From: JAYEHK01 sp034659475 | Lineage (GTDB): Bacteria > Bacillota > Syntrophomonadia > Syntrophomonadales > Syntrophomonadaceae | DNA length: 34,775 nt | Assembly: GCA_034659475.1 (NCBI GenBank) | Contig: JAYEHK010000147.1 | Location: 1 to 34,775, forward strand | Direction: 5' to 3' | In this document: positions 34,761-34,775 of the stretch, one piece after another | Layout of the letters: each line of letters opens with the position of its first letter | How positions within the stretch are numbered: the stretch's first letter is position 1 | Made by a program: the position numbers and the translations under genes | The notes under the pieces: generated by a model | What the model was told of the DNA's origin: nothing | Databases searched by the model: none | Seen by the model: only the letters and a program-made list of their open reading frames with translations

Positions 34761-34775
34761 ATGAAAAACCAAAAA
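34761..34775 (+). CDS. Possible gene start leaving the right edge
   Basis: An ATG at 34761 follows AGGAG by 11 nt and opens MKNQK before the window ends. It is too short to judge. Confidence 0.2.

Noticed and set aside
1..34775. tRNA or rRNA genes
   Set aside because: I saw no cloverleaf with a GTTC-type T-loop or conserved rRNA segment on either strand; I could not run a covariance search.

Overview
The window looks like chromosome from a low-to-mid GC, anaerobic Firmicute of the Clostridia, most plausibly of the Desulfitobacterium/Desulfosporosinus/Dehalobacter (Peptococcales) kind. That placement is an inference. It rests on an 11-gene complex I operon without nuoEFG, strong AGGAGG-type ribosome binding sites, LytR-CpsA-Psr proteins, a DUF4179-type anti-sigma gene and a CssRS-HtrA-like locus.

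Layout. (1) Positions 1-5236, minus strand: an AT-rich accessory cassette, read as a DUF3644-type gene broken by a -1 frameshift, a CoiA-like zinc-ribbon protein, a 730-residue protein with a coiled coil and a degenerate ATPase-like C-terminus, and the start of another gene leaving the window. It resembles a defence or genome-conflict locus and is the best candidate here for something undescribed. (2) 5468-6110: spacer holding a GLUG-repeat-like gene fragment and the nuo terminator. (3) 6111-15966, minus strand: nuoA-B-C-D-H-I-J-K-L-M-N, tightly packed and often translationally coupled, with a promoter near 16.2 kb and a leader of about 250 nt. (4) 16690-18357, plus strand: zinc-ribbon NUDIX hydrolase, DUF502 membrane protein, flavin reductase-like protein. 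(5) 18483-21335, minus strand: two LytR-CpsA-Psr proteins separated by a 601-bp unit with inverted-repeat ends. (6) 21491-24483, minus strand: hflX and a YgiQ-type radical SAM gene. (7) 24696-26596: a decayed mobile unit bounded by a perfect 39-bp inverted repeat, carrying a deleted tyrosine recombinase and a damaged IS91-type transposase. It lies between an ABC-F gene and what looks like that gene's terminator. (8) 28751-30558, plus strand: an ECF sigma factor that has lost region 2, its membrane anti-sigma protein, and a tiny ORF without a normal start codon. (9) 30679-34560, minus strand: a PaaI-type thioesterase and an htrA / response regulator / sensor kinase group resembling the secretion-stress CssRS system.

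A second theme is repeats. Hairpins with a conserved loop core (GGGGACGGT) but different, still self-complementary stems occur at 18375, 18445, 24709, 26558 (partial) and 34689. The outer ends of the 601-bp unit and of the 1.9-kb unit share a terminal motif close to CAGATWATGCGCAGT, suggesting that one mobility system made both.
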